This document shows, piece by piece, positions 45,498-55,473 of a DNA stretch of 64,000 nucleotides. Position 1 is the first letter of the stretch. The number at the start of each line of letters is the position of its first letter. Origin of the DNA: JACVRW01 sp963751835 (GTDB taxonomy: Bacteria; Actinomycetota; Thermoleophilia; Solirubrobacterales; Thermoleophilaceae); NCBI GenBank assembly GCA_963751835.1, contig CAVVWD010000021.1, forward strand, positions 22,339 through 86,338. The letters run 5' to 3'. A program made the position numbers and the translations under genes. The notes beneath the pieces were generated by a model that worked only from the letters and a program-made list of their open reading frames with translations, had not been told where the DNA came from and searched no databases.

Positions 45498-48350
45498 GTG
45501 AAAGGGCCAATCGCTTTGGGCGCGGGCCCGCGCCTGAAGCAAGTCGCCGCGGGCACGGCCCCAGCGCTGATCGATCGAGAGGAGCCGTTGGCAGTCGCCA
45601 CCCAGGCGCTTGCTGCTGCATGCGCCGGGAACGGGGCGATCGCGCTCATCCATGGGACCGGTGGCCTCGGAAAGAGCGATCTGCTGGCGACCGTCGTCTC
45701 GCACGGCGGCCGCGAACTCGGGATGGACGTGCTCGGCGCGGTCGGGCGCCGCCACGAGCGGGAGTTCGAGTTCGGCGTTGTGCTGCAGCTGTTCGAGACC
45801 AGGCTCGCCCGGGCGGGCGAGGAGGAGCGCGCGAGGCTTCTCGGCGGTCCCGCGCGCGAGGCCCGCCCGCTCTTCGAGCCCGGGCCGCGCGCGGGGCTCA
45901 GCGAGCCATCGTTCGAGCTGCTCCACGGCGTCTACCGGCTGTGCGCCCGGCTCGCCGAGGAGCAACCGCTGCTGCTGGCGGTCGACGACATCGATTTCGC
46001 GGACGAGGCGAGCCTGCGCTTTCTTCTCCACCTCGCCGGCAGGGTCGAGGATCTGCCGGTCGCGGTGGTGCTCACGGCCGGCTCGGTCGCCCAGCGCCAG
46101 GCTTCGTCGCTGGTCGGGGAGATCGCCCGCCACCCGGCCACACGGTGTTCGGGCCTCGCCCCGCTGAGCCGGGAGGCCACGGCGCAACGGGTGCGCGAGG
46201 CCTGGCTGCCGGGCGCTCCGGAGAGCGCCTGCCGCGCGATCCACGACGCGAGCGGCGGCAATCCGCTGTTGATCGACGAGCTGGCCGCCGAGCTGGTCTC
46301 GGCCAACGGCTCGGCCGAGCTCACGGCCGCGGGCGTGGGGGGGCTGGCGCCCGAGGCGGTCGCCGAGTGGGCGCTCACGCACGCTGCTCGCCTTGACCGC
46401 CGTGCGCCCGGACTGCTCAGGGCCGTCGCGATCCTGGGACCCGGAGCCGAGCTGCGCCACGTGGCCGCTCTCGCCGGCCGCGAGGCCGAGCAGACCGCAA
46501 CGATCGCGGACGGCCTGATCGAGATGGGGCTTCTCAGTGCGGACAACCCGCTCTCCTTCGCCCACCCGGTCGTGGCCGCCGCGATCGAGGGCAGCCTCTC
46601 ATCGCTCGAGCGCGCAACCCTTCACCGGCGCGCGTCGAGGCTCATGTCCGCCGAGGACGCTCCCGCCGACCGCGTGGCTTCGCACCTGATGGAATCCACC
46701 AGGACCGGCAGCGGCTGGGCCGTCGAGGCGCTCAGCGCGGCAGCCGCCGGATCGCTCGGCCAGGGCCGCCCGGCGGACGCCGTGCGCTACCTGCGGCGCG
46801 CGCTCGAGGAGCCACCGCCGCGGCGCCTGCGCGCACACGTGGCCTTCGAGCTCGGATGTGCGGAGGCCACGGCCGGCGTTCCGGAGGCGGCGCGGCGGCT
46901 GAGTGAGGCGGTCGGCGCGGTGGCGGAGTCGCCTCAGCGTGTGGAGAGCCCGCTGGACGCCGGCCGCGCGCTGATCGCGCTGGGCCGCCAGGACGAGGCC
47001 AAGGCGATCCTCGACCTGGGCCTGGAGCAGGTTGGCGACGACGATCCAGACCTCGCCGAGCGCCTACGGGCGGCGCGTGCGTGCACCGATCTGTTCGGAG
47101 CGCCCGACCGCTTCCCCAGTCTCGGCGAGCCGCCCGAGAGCGGGGAGACCCCCGGCCAACGCGCGATGCTCGCCGTCCACGCAATGGAGGGCGCGATCCG
47201 CGGCCGGCCGAGCGTGGAGGTGCGCGAACTCGCGGTGCGCGCGCTCGGGCGGGGCGAGCTGATCGAGGACGAGACGGCCGACGGGCCCGTGTACTACCTG
47301 CCGGCGTTCGCGCTCTCGATCGCGGAGGACCTTCAGACGGCGGAGGCCGCCCTCACGGCCGCCATCGAGGACGCCCGCACGCGCGGCTCGGTGCTCGGCT
47401 TCGCCAACGCATCGCACATGCGATCGGTCGCGATCCTGTTGCGCGGCCGGATCCCCGACGCCGCGGCGGACGCCCGGCAGGCGCTTGCCGTCGAGCGCCA
47501 CGGCTGGCGGCTCAGCCTGAGCGGGGCCCGAACCGTGCTCGCCAACTGCCTACTCGAGCGGGGCGATCACACGGGTGCCCGCCGGCACATCATCGCCGCG
47601 GAGAAGCTGCCCCACGCGCACGCCCCGACCTGGAGCGCCGTGCTGCTCACCCGCGCCCGCCTGGCCTTCCTCGAGGGCAAGGTCGAGAAGGCGCTGGCGG
47701 ATTACCTGGCCTGTGGAGAGCTCGGCGCGGCCGCGGGGGCGAACAACCCGGCGATATCGCCCTGGCGCTCGAGCGCGGCCATAGCCTGCAGCCTGCTCGG
47801 CAGGGCCGACGAGGCGCGCGAGCTCGCAGAGACCGAGGTGAAGCTGGCCGAGGATTTCGGGGCCCCGGGCGCGATCGGGCGCGCACTGCGCGCGCTCGGC
47901 ACGATCCGGGGCCCCGAGCGCGGGCTCGAAGCGCTCGAGGCCGCCGTCGAACGGCTCGAGAGCTCGCAGGCCGCACTGGAGCGCGCCCGCGGGCTGGTGG
48001 AGTTCGGGGCGGCGCTGAGGCGCTCAGGCCGCCGCCGCGACGCCCGCGAGCCGCTCCTGCACGGTCTCGACCTCGCCCAACGCTGCGGAGCCGTCGCGCT
48101 TGTGGCGCGCGCCAAGGACGAGACCAGAATCGCAGGCGCCAAGCCGCGCCGCACGGCCGTCTCCGGAGTCGAGTCGCTGACCGAGCGCGAGCGCCAAGTG
48201 GCGATGCTGGCGGCGCGCGGCATGTCAAACCGGCAGATCGCAGACTCGCTCGTCGTCACTCTCAAGACCGTCGAGTGGCACCTGAGACAGAGCTTCCGCA
48301 AGTTGGACGTTGACTCGCGCGTGAAGCTGCGCGAGCTTCTCGGCGGCTGA
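45498..48350 (+). CDS. Large ATP-binding LuxR-family transcriptional regulator (LAL type)
   Basis: A 950-residue LAL regulator starting at GTG 45498. The N-terminal ATPase has Walker A in IHGTGGLGKSDLLA (about residue 53) and Walker B in LLLAVDDIDFADEAS (about 157). A long TPR-like central region extends to about 860, and the C-terminal LuxR HTH is ESLTERERQVAMLAARGMSN, RQIADSLVVTLKTVEWHLRQ, SFRKLD. ATP and probably a ligand or partner control DNA binding. No frame changes. It converges with the ECF sigma gene, with only 20 bases between stops. Confidence 0.93.
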   Translation: MKGPIALGAGPRLKQVAAGTAPALIDREEPLAVATQALAAACAGNGAIALIHGTGGLGKSDLLATVVSHGGRELGMDVLGAVGRRHEREFEFGVVLQLFETRLARAGEEERARLLGGPAREARPLFEPGPRAGLSEPSFELLHGVYRLCARLAEEQPLLLAVDDIDFADEASLRFLLHLAGRVEDLPVAVVLTAGSVAQRQASSLVGEIARHPATRCSGLAPLSREATAQRVREAWLPGAPESACRAIHDASGGNPLLIDELAAELVSANGSAELTAAGVGGLAPEAVAEWALTHAARLDRRAPGLLRAVAILGPGAELRHVAALAGREAEQTATIADGLIEMGLLSADNPLSFAHPVVAAAIEGSLSSLERATLHRRASRLMSAEDAPADRVASHLMESTRTGSGWAVEALSAAAAGSLGQGRPADAVRYLRRALEEPPPRRLRAHVAFELGCAEATAGVPEAARRLSEAVGAVAESPQRVESPLDAGRALIALGRQDEAKAILDLGLEQVGDDDPDLAERLRAARACTDLFGAPDRFPSLGEPPESGETPGQRAMLAVHAMEGAIRGRPSVEVRELAVRALGRGELIEDETADGPVYYLPAFALSIAEDLQTAEAALTAAIEDARTRGSVLGFANASHMRSVAILLRGRIPDAAADARQALAVERHGWRLSLSGARTVLANCLLERGDHTGARRHIIAAEKLPHAHAPTWSAVLLTRARLAFLEGKVEKALADYLACGELGAAAGANNPAISPWRSSAAIACSLLGRADEARELAETEVKLAEDFGAPGAIGRALRALGTIRGPERGLEALEAAVERLESSQAALERARGLVEFGAALRRSGRRRDAREPLLHGLDLAQRCGAVALVARAKDETRIAGAKPRRTAVSGVESLTERERQVAMLAARGMSNRQIADSLVVTLKTVEWHLRQSFRKLDVDSRVKLRELLGG

Positions 48351-48370
48351 CGGAGGCCTGACTTGGGCGC

Positions 48371-48991
48371 TCAGGCGACGACGGGGGCGGCGTCGAGCTC
48401 GCGCAGCGCGGCCTGCAGGGCGCCGCGGCCGCGGTGATGCAGCCCGTGCACCGAGCTCTCCGTCTTGCCGAGCCGGCGAGCGATCTCGCTCGGCGACAGG
48501 CCCGCGATGTGCCTCAGGACGAGGACCTCGCGCTGGTCCTGCGGGAGGCGATGAAACGCCTCGCGCAGCGACGTCGAGCGGTCGAAGCCGACCTGCTCGT
48601 GCCCCTCGTCCGTGGTGCGGACCTCCTCGAAAGGGATCTGGCGGCGGGCGCGCAGGTGGTCGAGCGCAGCGTTCCGCGCCACGCGCAGGATCCAGGCGGC
48701 GAACGGCACCTCGCGCGGCTCGTACCTGTGGATCGCGGTGATCAGCTTCGCGAAGACGTTCTGGGTGATGTCCTCGGCCTCGTGGTGGTCGCGGACGATG
48801 CTCCTGACGAAGCCGCAGACGTCGTCGGCGTAGCGAACGTAGAGGAAGTGCAGCGCGCTGCGATCGCCCTGCTTTAGCCGGACGACGGCTCGGCGGACGA
48901 GCTCGGACTCGTCGGCCCTGCTCGGGGCCATGGTGGGCGGGCGCACGGCGGCGTCCGCGACGGGGGATGTCGCTGCTTGACTGGGAGGCAT
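48371..48991 (-). CDS. ECF-type RNA polymerase sigma factor
   Basis: About 206 residues from ATG 48991 (ATG 48931 and a start at 49093 are alternatives). Region 2: HFLYVRYADDVCGFVRSIVR, then DHHEAEDITQNVFAKLITAI and FAAWILRVARNAALDHLRAR. Region 4: FHRLPQDQREVLVLRHIAGL, then SPSEIARRLGKTESSVHGLH. No anti-sigma gene is adjacent. The N-terminal 25 residues are low-complexity and poorly conserved-looking, which makes the exact start uncertain. It belongs to the broad SigE/ECF group; its regulon cannot be inferred. Confidence 0.92.
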   Translation of the reverse strand: MPPSQAATSPVADAAVRPPTMAPSRADESELVRRAVVRLKQGDRSALHFLYVRYADDVCGFVRSIVRDHHEAEDITQNVFAKLITAIHRYEPREVPFAAWILRVARNAALDHLRARRQIPFEEVRTTDEGHEQVGFDRSTSLREAFHRLPQDQREVLVLRHIAGLSPSEIARRLGKTESSVHGLHHRGRGALQAALRELDAAPVVA

Positions 48992-49180
48992 TCTGGTGGA
49001 TCTCGAACCCTTGGTGGCGGCCGGGCCAGCAAGCCGCCAACGAGATCCGACACTAGCGCATGAGTTCGAGTTTCCCCGCGCTGGGGTGGGCACCCTAGTT
49101 TTTTGCGGGCCGGGTGAGAAAGGTTGAGATTCGGACGAGTGTTGTAACCCAAGCGGGTAGTTGGCGGCGTCGGAGGGTCG

Positions 49181-50261
49181 CTAGGGCAGCGAGACCTCGG
49201 CGCCGCGCCCGACACTGAGCCGCAGCGCCCGGGGTAGCCGGAAGTCGCGACATACGCGCGCATCCGGTCCGACGACGCTCGCTTCGAGCCGCCCGCCCAG
49301 ATGGCGGATCGAGGCCTCCGGCATCACGATCGAGTGCTCGATCTCGGCACCCTCGATCACAACGTCGTTGCCGATCGAGGTGTAGGGGCCGACGTAGGCG
49401 TCGCGGAGCCTCGCGCCGGCGCCGATGATGGCCGGCCCACGCAGGATGCTCGACTCGAGGCGCGCCGTGGGATGGATCGAAACCGCGCCCTGGATGCGGC
49501 TGTCGATGATCTCGCCGCGCAGCGGCGTTTCGGGGAGCGCCTCGAGCGCGAAGCGATTGCCCTCAAGGGCCGCGTCCGTACCACGGCTGAAGCGCCACCA
49601 GCCGGTCGCCCGGCGGACCCGGACGCTGCCGCCCAGCTGGTTAACGCGCTCAGCCAGAACGTTCAGCTCGCGGCCGGGCCAGGCGTCGAGGTCGCTCGCC
49701 TCGTCAATGACCTTGGCGCCGAGGACGGCGACGCCCGCCGTTGCGGAGCGCCCGAGCTCGGGCGGCGCCGCGCCCCGTGCACCACCGAGCCGTTCACGAA
49801 TGTCGACCACCGACTGCGGTGCGTCCTCCGCACGGTGCACCACGACGATCGCCTCCAGATCACCCGGCTCGTCGCTGCCGAGCAGGCTCGGAAGGCTCCG
49901 CCTGGCGAGGCTGTCCGCCAGGTGAAGAACGAAGGGCTCGCCGTCCAGGAACCCCGTGAGAGCCGCCAGCGATTCGCCGAGGCTCTCACCGGGGGCCTGA
50001 ACGAGCCAGTCGGGCTCAAAGGGCCGGCCCTCCAGCGCGGCACGGGCCTCATTCGCGAGCCGGTCGCCGGCGACGACCGCGACCTCGCGGATGCCCGCGG
50101 CGGCCAGCCAGTCGAGGGCATGCCCGAGCAGCGGGCGATTCGCCACCGGCAGGAGCGCCGGCGCCGGGGCCTCCCAGTTTCCCACCCGGAGCTGCCGACC
50201 CGTCCCCGAGTGCTCCGACGGCCGGCTCGCGGGCGAGGATCACCGCCTTGGAGGGCTTCAC
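49181..50261 (-). CDS. Degenerate sugar-phosphate nucleotidyltransferase with left-handed beta-helix; one frame change
   Basis: About 359 residues from GTG 50261, with a +1 change near 50183-50187. The N-terminus KAVILAREPAVGALG aligns with the nucleotidyltransferase start, but the GGxGTRLxP loop is absent and the usual PKxLLPVANRPLL reads PAPALLPVANRPLLGHALDW, so the catalytic Lys is Ala. The C-terminus is a hexapeptide-repeat beta-helix (AVSIHPTARLESSILRGPAI, GAGARLRDAYVGPYTSIGND). It heads the polysaccharide locus and could be an inactive regulatory paralogue. The changes lie on both sides of the frame change, so an indel alone does not explain them. Confidence 0.78.
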
Positions 50262-50336
50262 GGGGTAGTAACGCTGGGGGCGGGCCGGATCTCGTCGGAA
50301 GGAGGACGAAGTTCGTACGAGTCGCTCCTCAAGGGA

Positions 50337-51885
50337 TCAGTACGCCCCTCGTCCCCTGGTCACGACCGAGAAGGTCCGCATGAGCAACTTGATGTCGCCC
50401 CACAGAGTCCAGTTCGTCACATAGAGATAGTCGAGATTCACCATCTCCTCGAACGGGATCTCCGACCGCCCGTGGGCTTGCCACAGGCCGGTCAGCCCCG
50501 GTGTCAGGTCGAGACGCCTGCGGAGCCTGCCTTCGATCTGACGATCCTCGTTCTCGATCAGCGGCCGCGGTCCGACGAGGCTCATCTGGCCACGCAGGAT
50601 GTTGAAGAGCTGTGGCAACTCGTCCAGCGAGTAACGCCGCAGGATGCGGCCGACCCGCGTGACACGCGGATCCTCGCGGATCTTGAACATGCCGTTGTCG
50701 TTCGCGCCGCCGTGGAAGTTGAGCTGCGCCACCTCATCCTTGCGGGCATCCGCGTCAGTGGACATCGAGCGGAACTTGTAGACCTCGAACGGTACGGTCG
50801 TCCTTGCCGACACGGCGCTGCCGGAAAAGGATCGGTCCCGGGGAGTCGAGCTTGATCGCCACGGCGCACACGAGCAGAACCGGCGAGAGCACGACCAGCG
50901 CGGCGATGCCGAAGGCCAGGTCCATCGCCCGCTTGAGCCGCAGCGAGAAACGGCCGAGGCGCGGGCGCGGGAGAGTGAGCAGCGGCATGCCCTCCATCTC
51001 GTGGAGATCGAGCCGCGCGCCGACGGCGTCCGACCAGCTGGGGATGAGATCCACGTGCACGCCGAGCTCCGAGAGCTCGCAGACGAGGTCCACGCGCCGC
51101 TGCGACTCGCTCATTGCCGGCGCGAGCATGACCCGGTCGATGTCGAGCTGCCGAATGAGGGTCCTGGCGTCGGTGTCACCGGGCAGCAGCGGCACGACGT
51201 CAAAGAGGTGGGTCGCGGACTTGGGAAGTTGGCGGGGGCGCTTGAGGTCGATGCAGGCGACCACGTTGATGCCCCACTCGGGGTGGCGAAGGATCTTGCG
51301 CACGATCGTTGCCGACTGCGCGAGGCTGCCGATCACCAGGGTGTTCTGGAGGTACCAGACCTGGTTGCGCGCATAGGCCCGAGCGGCCGTGCGAAGCACC
51401 ATGAGGGCCAGCACGGTCAAGACCCAGAAGAGCGCGGCTCGCTGGACGGGCAGCTGGTGGGGCTGAAGGACGGAGAAGGCAATCACCGCGCCCCAGCTCC
51501 AAAGCGTGGCCATCTGGAGGACCGGCCCGATCTCGTCGGCTGCGCTGTAATCGGCCCGATGGCTGTCGAGGTGATAGAGGCGGTGGCCGTACGCCACCAG
51601 CACCCAAAGCGGAATCGTGAGCAGGAGCACAACGAGGTCCGCCGTTCGGAGCGAGCCGAACCAGGACTCTGCGACGAGGAAAGCGATGCAAAGCCCCGCC
51701 ACATCCGCGCCGAGCAGCAGCCGCCTCAGCATGCGCCCGCGCTGGTCCGTACTGTGCGGCCGGGCGTCCGGACGGCTGAGCCGCAGGTCCAGCGGAAGCG
51801 CGGCAACCGCGGCCGCCGAACCGCCCGCGTCGGCCTCCACGCTCACCGCCGGCGTGAGCTCGGACCTCGTAGTGCTCGTCGCCAT
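50337..51885 (-). CDS. WbaP-type polyprenyl-phosphate sugar phosphotransferase; one frame change
   Basis: About 515 residues when a +1 change near 50790-50800 is bridged. The N-terminal half has four to five membrane helices (LLLGADVAGLCIAFLVAESW, LVVLLLTIPLWVLVAYGHRL) and a CoA-binding-like Rossmann domain. The C-terminal catalytic domain reads LKRAMDLAFGIAALVVLSPV, then KLDSPGPILFRQRRVG, FEVYKFRSM, YSLDELPQLFNILRGQMSLV and GPRPLIE. It transfers a sugar-1-phosphate from a nucleotide sugar to undecaprenyl phosphate, starting glycan assembly at the membrane. This is the committed first step for the cluster that follows. Confidence 0.92.
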
Positions 51886-51954
51886 GGAACTGCCTAATGA
51901 ACGCCCGGCGGGGGCGATCGCTGGCGCGGCGGCGGGCGGAAAAAAGGCTGAGGC

Positions 51955-52633
51955 TTAGGCCTCGCGGGCGAGGAGCATGTCTCGCCGGGGGTCACCGTCG
52001 AGCGCGCCTCGCCCCAGAATCATCTCCACGAGACCTTCGTCCGGGTCGAGGATCATCGACGCGGCTTCCTTGCGGCCGCCGGCGCCGAGCTTGCGGTACG
52101 CCGACGAAAGGTGGCTCTTCACGGTGCTCTCGGCGAGGAAGAGGCTGGTCGCGATCGATCCGTTGGTGTGCCCCGCGATCGCCAGCCGGAGCACCTCGCG
52201 CTCCCTGTGGGAGAAGTTGAGGGCATCCACGTCGTTGCGCAGCACCGCGGGAACGACGCTGAACCCCGCGGCGACGGCGCGCACGGCGGGGACCAGCGCG
52301 GTCTCCAGCTCGTCCTCGAGCACAAGGGAGTTTGCCCCGGCGCGGAGGGCACGGCGTGCTCCGAGCGGGCCACACGCCGGCGAGACAGCTACAACACGCC
52401 CCTCGCCGCCGTGGTTCAGCGTCGCGCGCAGACGCCGCAGTGAAATGGGGTGCGCGAGATCGATGGCCATCACCCGGATGTCGGGAACCAGGCTGGGATC
52501 CCCATTGAGCATCGAAATGGCGCCGGCTTGCGAGCGTCCCGACGATGCGCTCGCGGAGAGCGCCGGTGGCCAGGACGTGCACAAGCAGGTCGGGATGCGG
52601 CATGCCCAAAGAACGCTCGACGGGCGGCGACAC
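51955..52633 (-). CDS. LuxR-family response-regulator-like protein; one frame change
   Basis: About 225 residues from GTG 52633, with a +1 change near 52528-52535. The first 120 residues look like a degenerate receiver domain (PDLLVHVLATGALRERIVGT; PDIRVMAIDLAHPISLRRLR; ARRALRAGANSLVLEDELET). The C-terminus is a LuxR HTH (NFSHREREVLRLAIAGHTNG, SIATSLFLAESTVKSHLSSA, YRKLGAGGR). The phosphoacceptor Asp is not obvious. It is divergent from the C-methyltransferase gene and a likely regulator of the glycan cluster. A longer ORF start upstream is in the wrong frame for the N-terminus. Confidence 0.82.
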
Positions 52634-52700
52634 TTCTGTCGCTCGATTTCGGAGCCTGTGTGCGAGAACGAAAGGGGGTGCGGACGTTTGTCCCCCGAGA

Positions 52701-52737
52701 CATGAACACCGACACCCAACTCATGAACACCGAGACC
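52701..52737 (+). repeat. Tandem 16-base direct repeat with 21-base period
   Basis: CATGAACACCGACACC (52701-52716) and CATGAACACCGAGACC (52722-52737) differ at one base and are spaced by exactly two helical turns in the divergent regulator/methyltransferase region. They could be operators. Alternatively they encode an N-terminal extension (MNTDTQLMNTETLAQ) of the methyltransferase if another indel lies near 52748. Confidence 0.5.
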
Positions 52738-52750
52738 CTAGCGCAGATCG

Positions 52751-54002
52751 ATGGACGCGTCCGCTCAGGCGGCCCTGCCCACTTGTCGCTTCTGCGCGGC
52801 GCCCTTGCGTCACACGTTCGTCGACCTGGGCATGTCGCCGCTCTGCGAGAGCTACGTGCCCGCGGAGCGATTGGGCGCGATGGAGCCCTTCTACCCGCTC
52901 AAGGCCCACGTGTGCGAGCGCTGCCTGCTGGTGCAGCTCGAGGAGTTTGTCGCCGCCGAGGACATCTTTACGGAGTACGCCTACTTCTCGTCGTACTCGG
53001 ACTCGTGGGTCGCACACGCGCGCGACTACGTGGAGATGGCCGTCGAGCGCTTCGGACTGGGTCCCGACAGCCTGGTGGTCGAGCTCGCGAGCAACGACGG
53101 CTATCTGCTGCAGCACGTTGTTGAGCACGGCATTCCGGCGCTCGGCGTCGAACCGGCGGCCAACGTGGCCGCGGTGGCGCAGGAGCGAGGAATCGACACG
53201 GTGGTGGCGTTCTTCGGCCGCGAGCTGGCAGCCCGGCTGGTGGACGAGGGCCGCCGGGCGGACCTGCTGGTCGCCAACAACGTGATGGCGCACGTGCCGG
53301 ATCTGAACGACTTCGTGGGCGGCATGGAGCCGCTGCTTGCGCCTCAGGGCGTGGTCACGATCGAGGTGCCCCACCTGCTGCGGCTCGTCGAGGGCAACCA
53401 GTTCGACACGATCTATCACGAGCACTTCTCCTACTTCTCGTTCCTGACTGCGCAGAAGGTTCTCTCGGCGCACGGCCTGGAGGTCTTCGACGTCGACGAG
53501 CTGGCCAGCCACGGCGGCTCGCTCCGTCTGTACGCGCAGCGGCGTTCCGGTGGGCGCCGGCCGGTCAGCCCGCGCGTCGACGCGCTCGCCGAGCGCGAGC
53601 GGACCCTCGGCTTCGACACGCTCGAGGGGCACGGCGCATTCTCGCCACGGGTCATGGAGACAAAGTGGCGGCTGCTCGAGTTCCTGATCGCTCGCCGTCG
53701 CGAGGGCAAGCGGATCGCCGGCTACGGCGCTCCCGGCAAGGGCAACACGCTTCTCAACTACTGCGGCATCCGCGACGGACCTGCTCGAGTTCACCGTCGA
53801 CCGCAACCCCTACAAGCAGGGCCAGTTCCTGCCCGGGACCCACATCCCGATCCGACATCCCGAGGCGCTCGAGCAGGCTCGTCCCGACTTCATCCTGATT
53901 CTCCCTTGGAACCTGAAGAAGGAGATCGTGGCCCAGTTGTCCTACACGCGCGAGTGGGGCGCGCGCTGCGTCGTCCCGATCCCGGAGGTGGAGGTGCTGT
54001 GA
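52751..54002 (+). CDS. NDP-hexose C-methyltransferase-like protein with N-terminal zinc domain; one frame change
   Basis: About 416 residues after one +1 change near 53772-53777 (GACGGACCTG; GACGACCTG gives RDDLLEFTVDRNPYKQG). N-terminal zinc-binding domain: TCRFCAAPLRHTFVDLGMSP, then CERCLLVQL. SAM domain: VVELASNDGYLLQHVVEHGI. Further family blocks are VPHLLRLVEGNQFDTIYHEH, FSYFS and IAGYGAPGKGNTLLNYCGI. This is the NovU/TylCIII group, which puts a C-methyl on a 4-keto-6-deoxyhexose nucleotide. With rfbF and rfbG nearby it likely acts on a CDP sugar. The stop overlaps the GTG of rfbF. Confidence 0.92.
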
Positions 54003-54817
54003 AGGTCGTCATCTTCTGCGGCGGGCAGGGTCTGCGGATGCGCGAGGCGTCCGAGGTCGCGCCCAAGCCGATGATCCCGATCGGCAGCCGGCCGGTCCTC
54101 TGGCATGTCATGAAGTACTACGCGCACTTCGGCTTCACGGACTTCGTGCTCTGCCTGGGCTACAAGGCCGAGGCGATCAAGCACTTCTTCCTGACCTACA
54201 GCGAGGCGATGGCCAACGACTTCGTGCTCTCAGACGGCGGCGCGAAGGTTCATCTCCTCAAGACGGACATCCACAACTGGAACATCACGTTCGTCGACAC
54301 CGGGCTGCGGGCGTCGATCGGTGAGCGCCTGAGGGCCGTCCGCCACCTCCTGCGCGACGACGAGATGTTCCTCGCCAACTACGGCGACACGCTGACGGAT
54401 GCGGACCTCCCGGCGATGATCGCCCGCGCCCGGGAAGCCGACGCGACCGCGAGCTTCCTCGCGGTGCGGCCGAACCACAGCTTCCACGTGGTTTCGATGG
54501 ATGACGCCGGCGTGGTGCGTGGCCTCCACGACGTGCTCCGTTCCGACATCTGGATCAACGGCGGCTACTTCGTCCTGCGCCGGGAGCTTCTCGACCAGCT
54601 GCGTCCCGGCGAGGACCTCGTCGAGGAGCCGCTCCAGCGGCTCCTCGCCGCCGACAAGGTGCTCGCACAGCGGCACGAAGGCTTCTGGGCTCCGATGGAC
54701 ACCCTCAAGGACAAGCAGTGGCTCGAGAGCCTGCACGAGAGCGGCACCGCCCCGTGGCAGGTGTGGGACCCCGACCGCGTCGTCAGCCAGGACGTCGCGT
54801 ACGCGGCCTCCGGATGA
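53999..54817 (+). CDS. rfbF: Glucose-1-phosphate cytidylyltransferase
   Basis: A 272-residue enzyme making CDP-glucose from CTP and glucose 1-phosphate. It opens VVIFCGGQGLRMREASEVAP, then KPMIPIGSRPVLWHVMKYYA, and shows DTGLRASIGERLRAVRHLL and LANYGDTLTDADL. The LRM in place of the usual TRL in the nucleotide loop is a conservative variation. The GTG start (GTGA overlap with the methyltransferase stop) begins directly at the catalytic fold. It supplies the substrate of RfbG, encoded on the other strand 3 kb downstream. Confidence 0.95.
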   Translation: MKVVIFCGGQGLRMREASEVAPKPMIPIGSRPVLWHVMKYYAHFGFTDFVLCLGYKAEAIKHFFLTYSEAMANDFVLSDGGAKVHLLKTDIHNWNITFVDTGLRASIGERLRAVRHLLRDDEMFLANYGDTLTDADLPAMIARAREADATASFLAVRPNHSFHVVSMDDAGVVRGLHDVLRSDIWINGGYFVLRRELLDQLRPGEDLVEEPLQRLLAADKVLAQRHEGFWAPMDTLKDKQWLESLHESGTAPWQVWDPDRVVSQDVAYAASG

Positions 54818-55473
54818 TGCTCCCGCTGCAGATCGGCCGGTCCGACGCGGCGCCGGCGCGGGTGCTCGCGATCGGCGCCCACCCGGATGACATCGAGATC
54901 GGCTGCGCCGGCACGATCCTCAAGCTGATCGAGCAGGAGGCGGTATCGGAGGTCCGCTGGGTGGTGCTCAGCGGCAAGGGCGAGCGGGCGGACGAAGCGC
55001 GCCGGAGCGCCGAGGCGCTGCTCGACGGGCTGCCGCGGAGCGAAGTGGTGGTGTGCGACTTTCCCGACGGCTTCTTTCCGTACGAGGGCCAGCGGATCAA
55101 GGACTTCTTCGAGGAGCTGAAGCGCGACTTCTCACCCGACGTGGTCTTCACGCACCAGCGCGCCGACCTGCACCAGGATCACCGTCTCAGCTGCGAGCTG
55201 ACCTGGAACACGTTCCGCGACCACCTGATCCTCGAGTACGAGGTGCCGAAGTACGACGGGGACATGAGCGCCCCGAACACGTTCGTGCCGCTCGAGGAGC
55301 ACCTTCGCCGGCGCAAGATCGACCATCTGATGAGCCACTTCGGCTCGCAAACCTCCAAGCACTGGTTCGGGGAGGAGCTCTTCTCGAGCCTGCTCCGGCT
55401 GCGCGGCATGGAGTGCAACTCGCCGAGCTCCTACGCCGAGGCGTTCTTCTGCCGCAAGGCCGTGCTGGCGTGA
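54814..55473 (+). CDS. PIG-L family deacetylase
   Basis: A 219-residue LmbE/PIG-L zinc deacetylase. The metal-binding motif is GAHPDDIEIGCAGTILKL near residue 19, and the second block is FTHQRADLHQDHRLSCELTW near 115 with the His-x-x-His type ligands. PIG-L enzymes remove N-acetyl groups from sugars or related amines. The ATGATG start overlaps the rfbF stop (ATGA), and the stop overlaps the next gene (GTGA), so it belongs to the sugar operon. It implies that an N-acetylated intermediate is handled in this pathway, or that it acts with the aminopeptidase-like protein. Confidence 0.92.
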   Translation: MMLPLQIGRSDAAPARVLAIGAHPDDIEIGCAGTILKLIEQEAVSEVRWVVLSGKGERADEARRSAEALLDGLPRSEVVVCDFPDGFFPYEGQRIKDFFEELKRDFSPDVVFTHQRADLHQDHRLSCELTWNTFRDHLILEYEVPKYDGDMSAPNTFVPLEEHLRRRKIDHLMSHFGSQTSKHWFGEELFSSLLRLRGMECNSPSSYAEAFFCRKAVLA

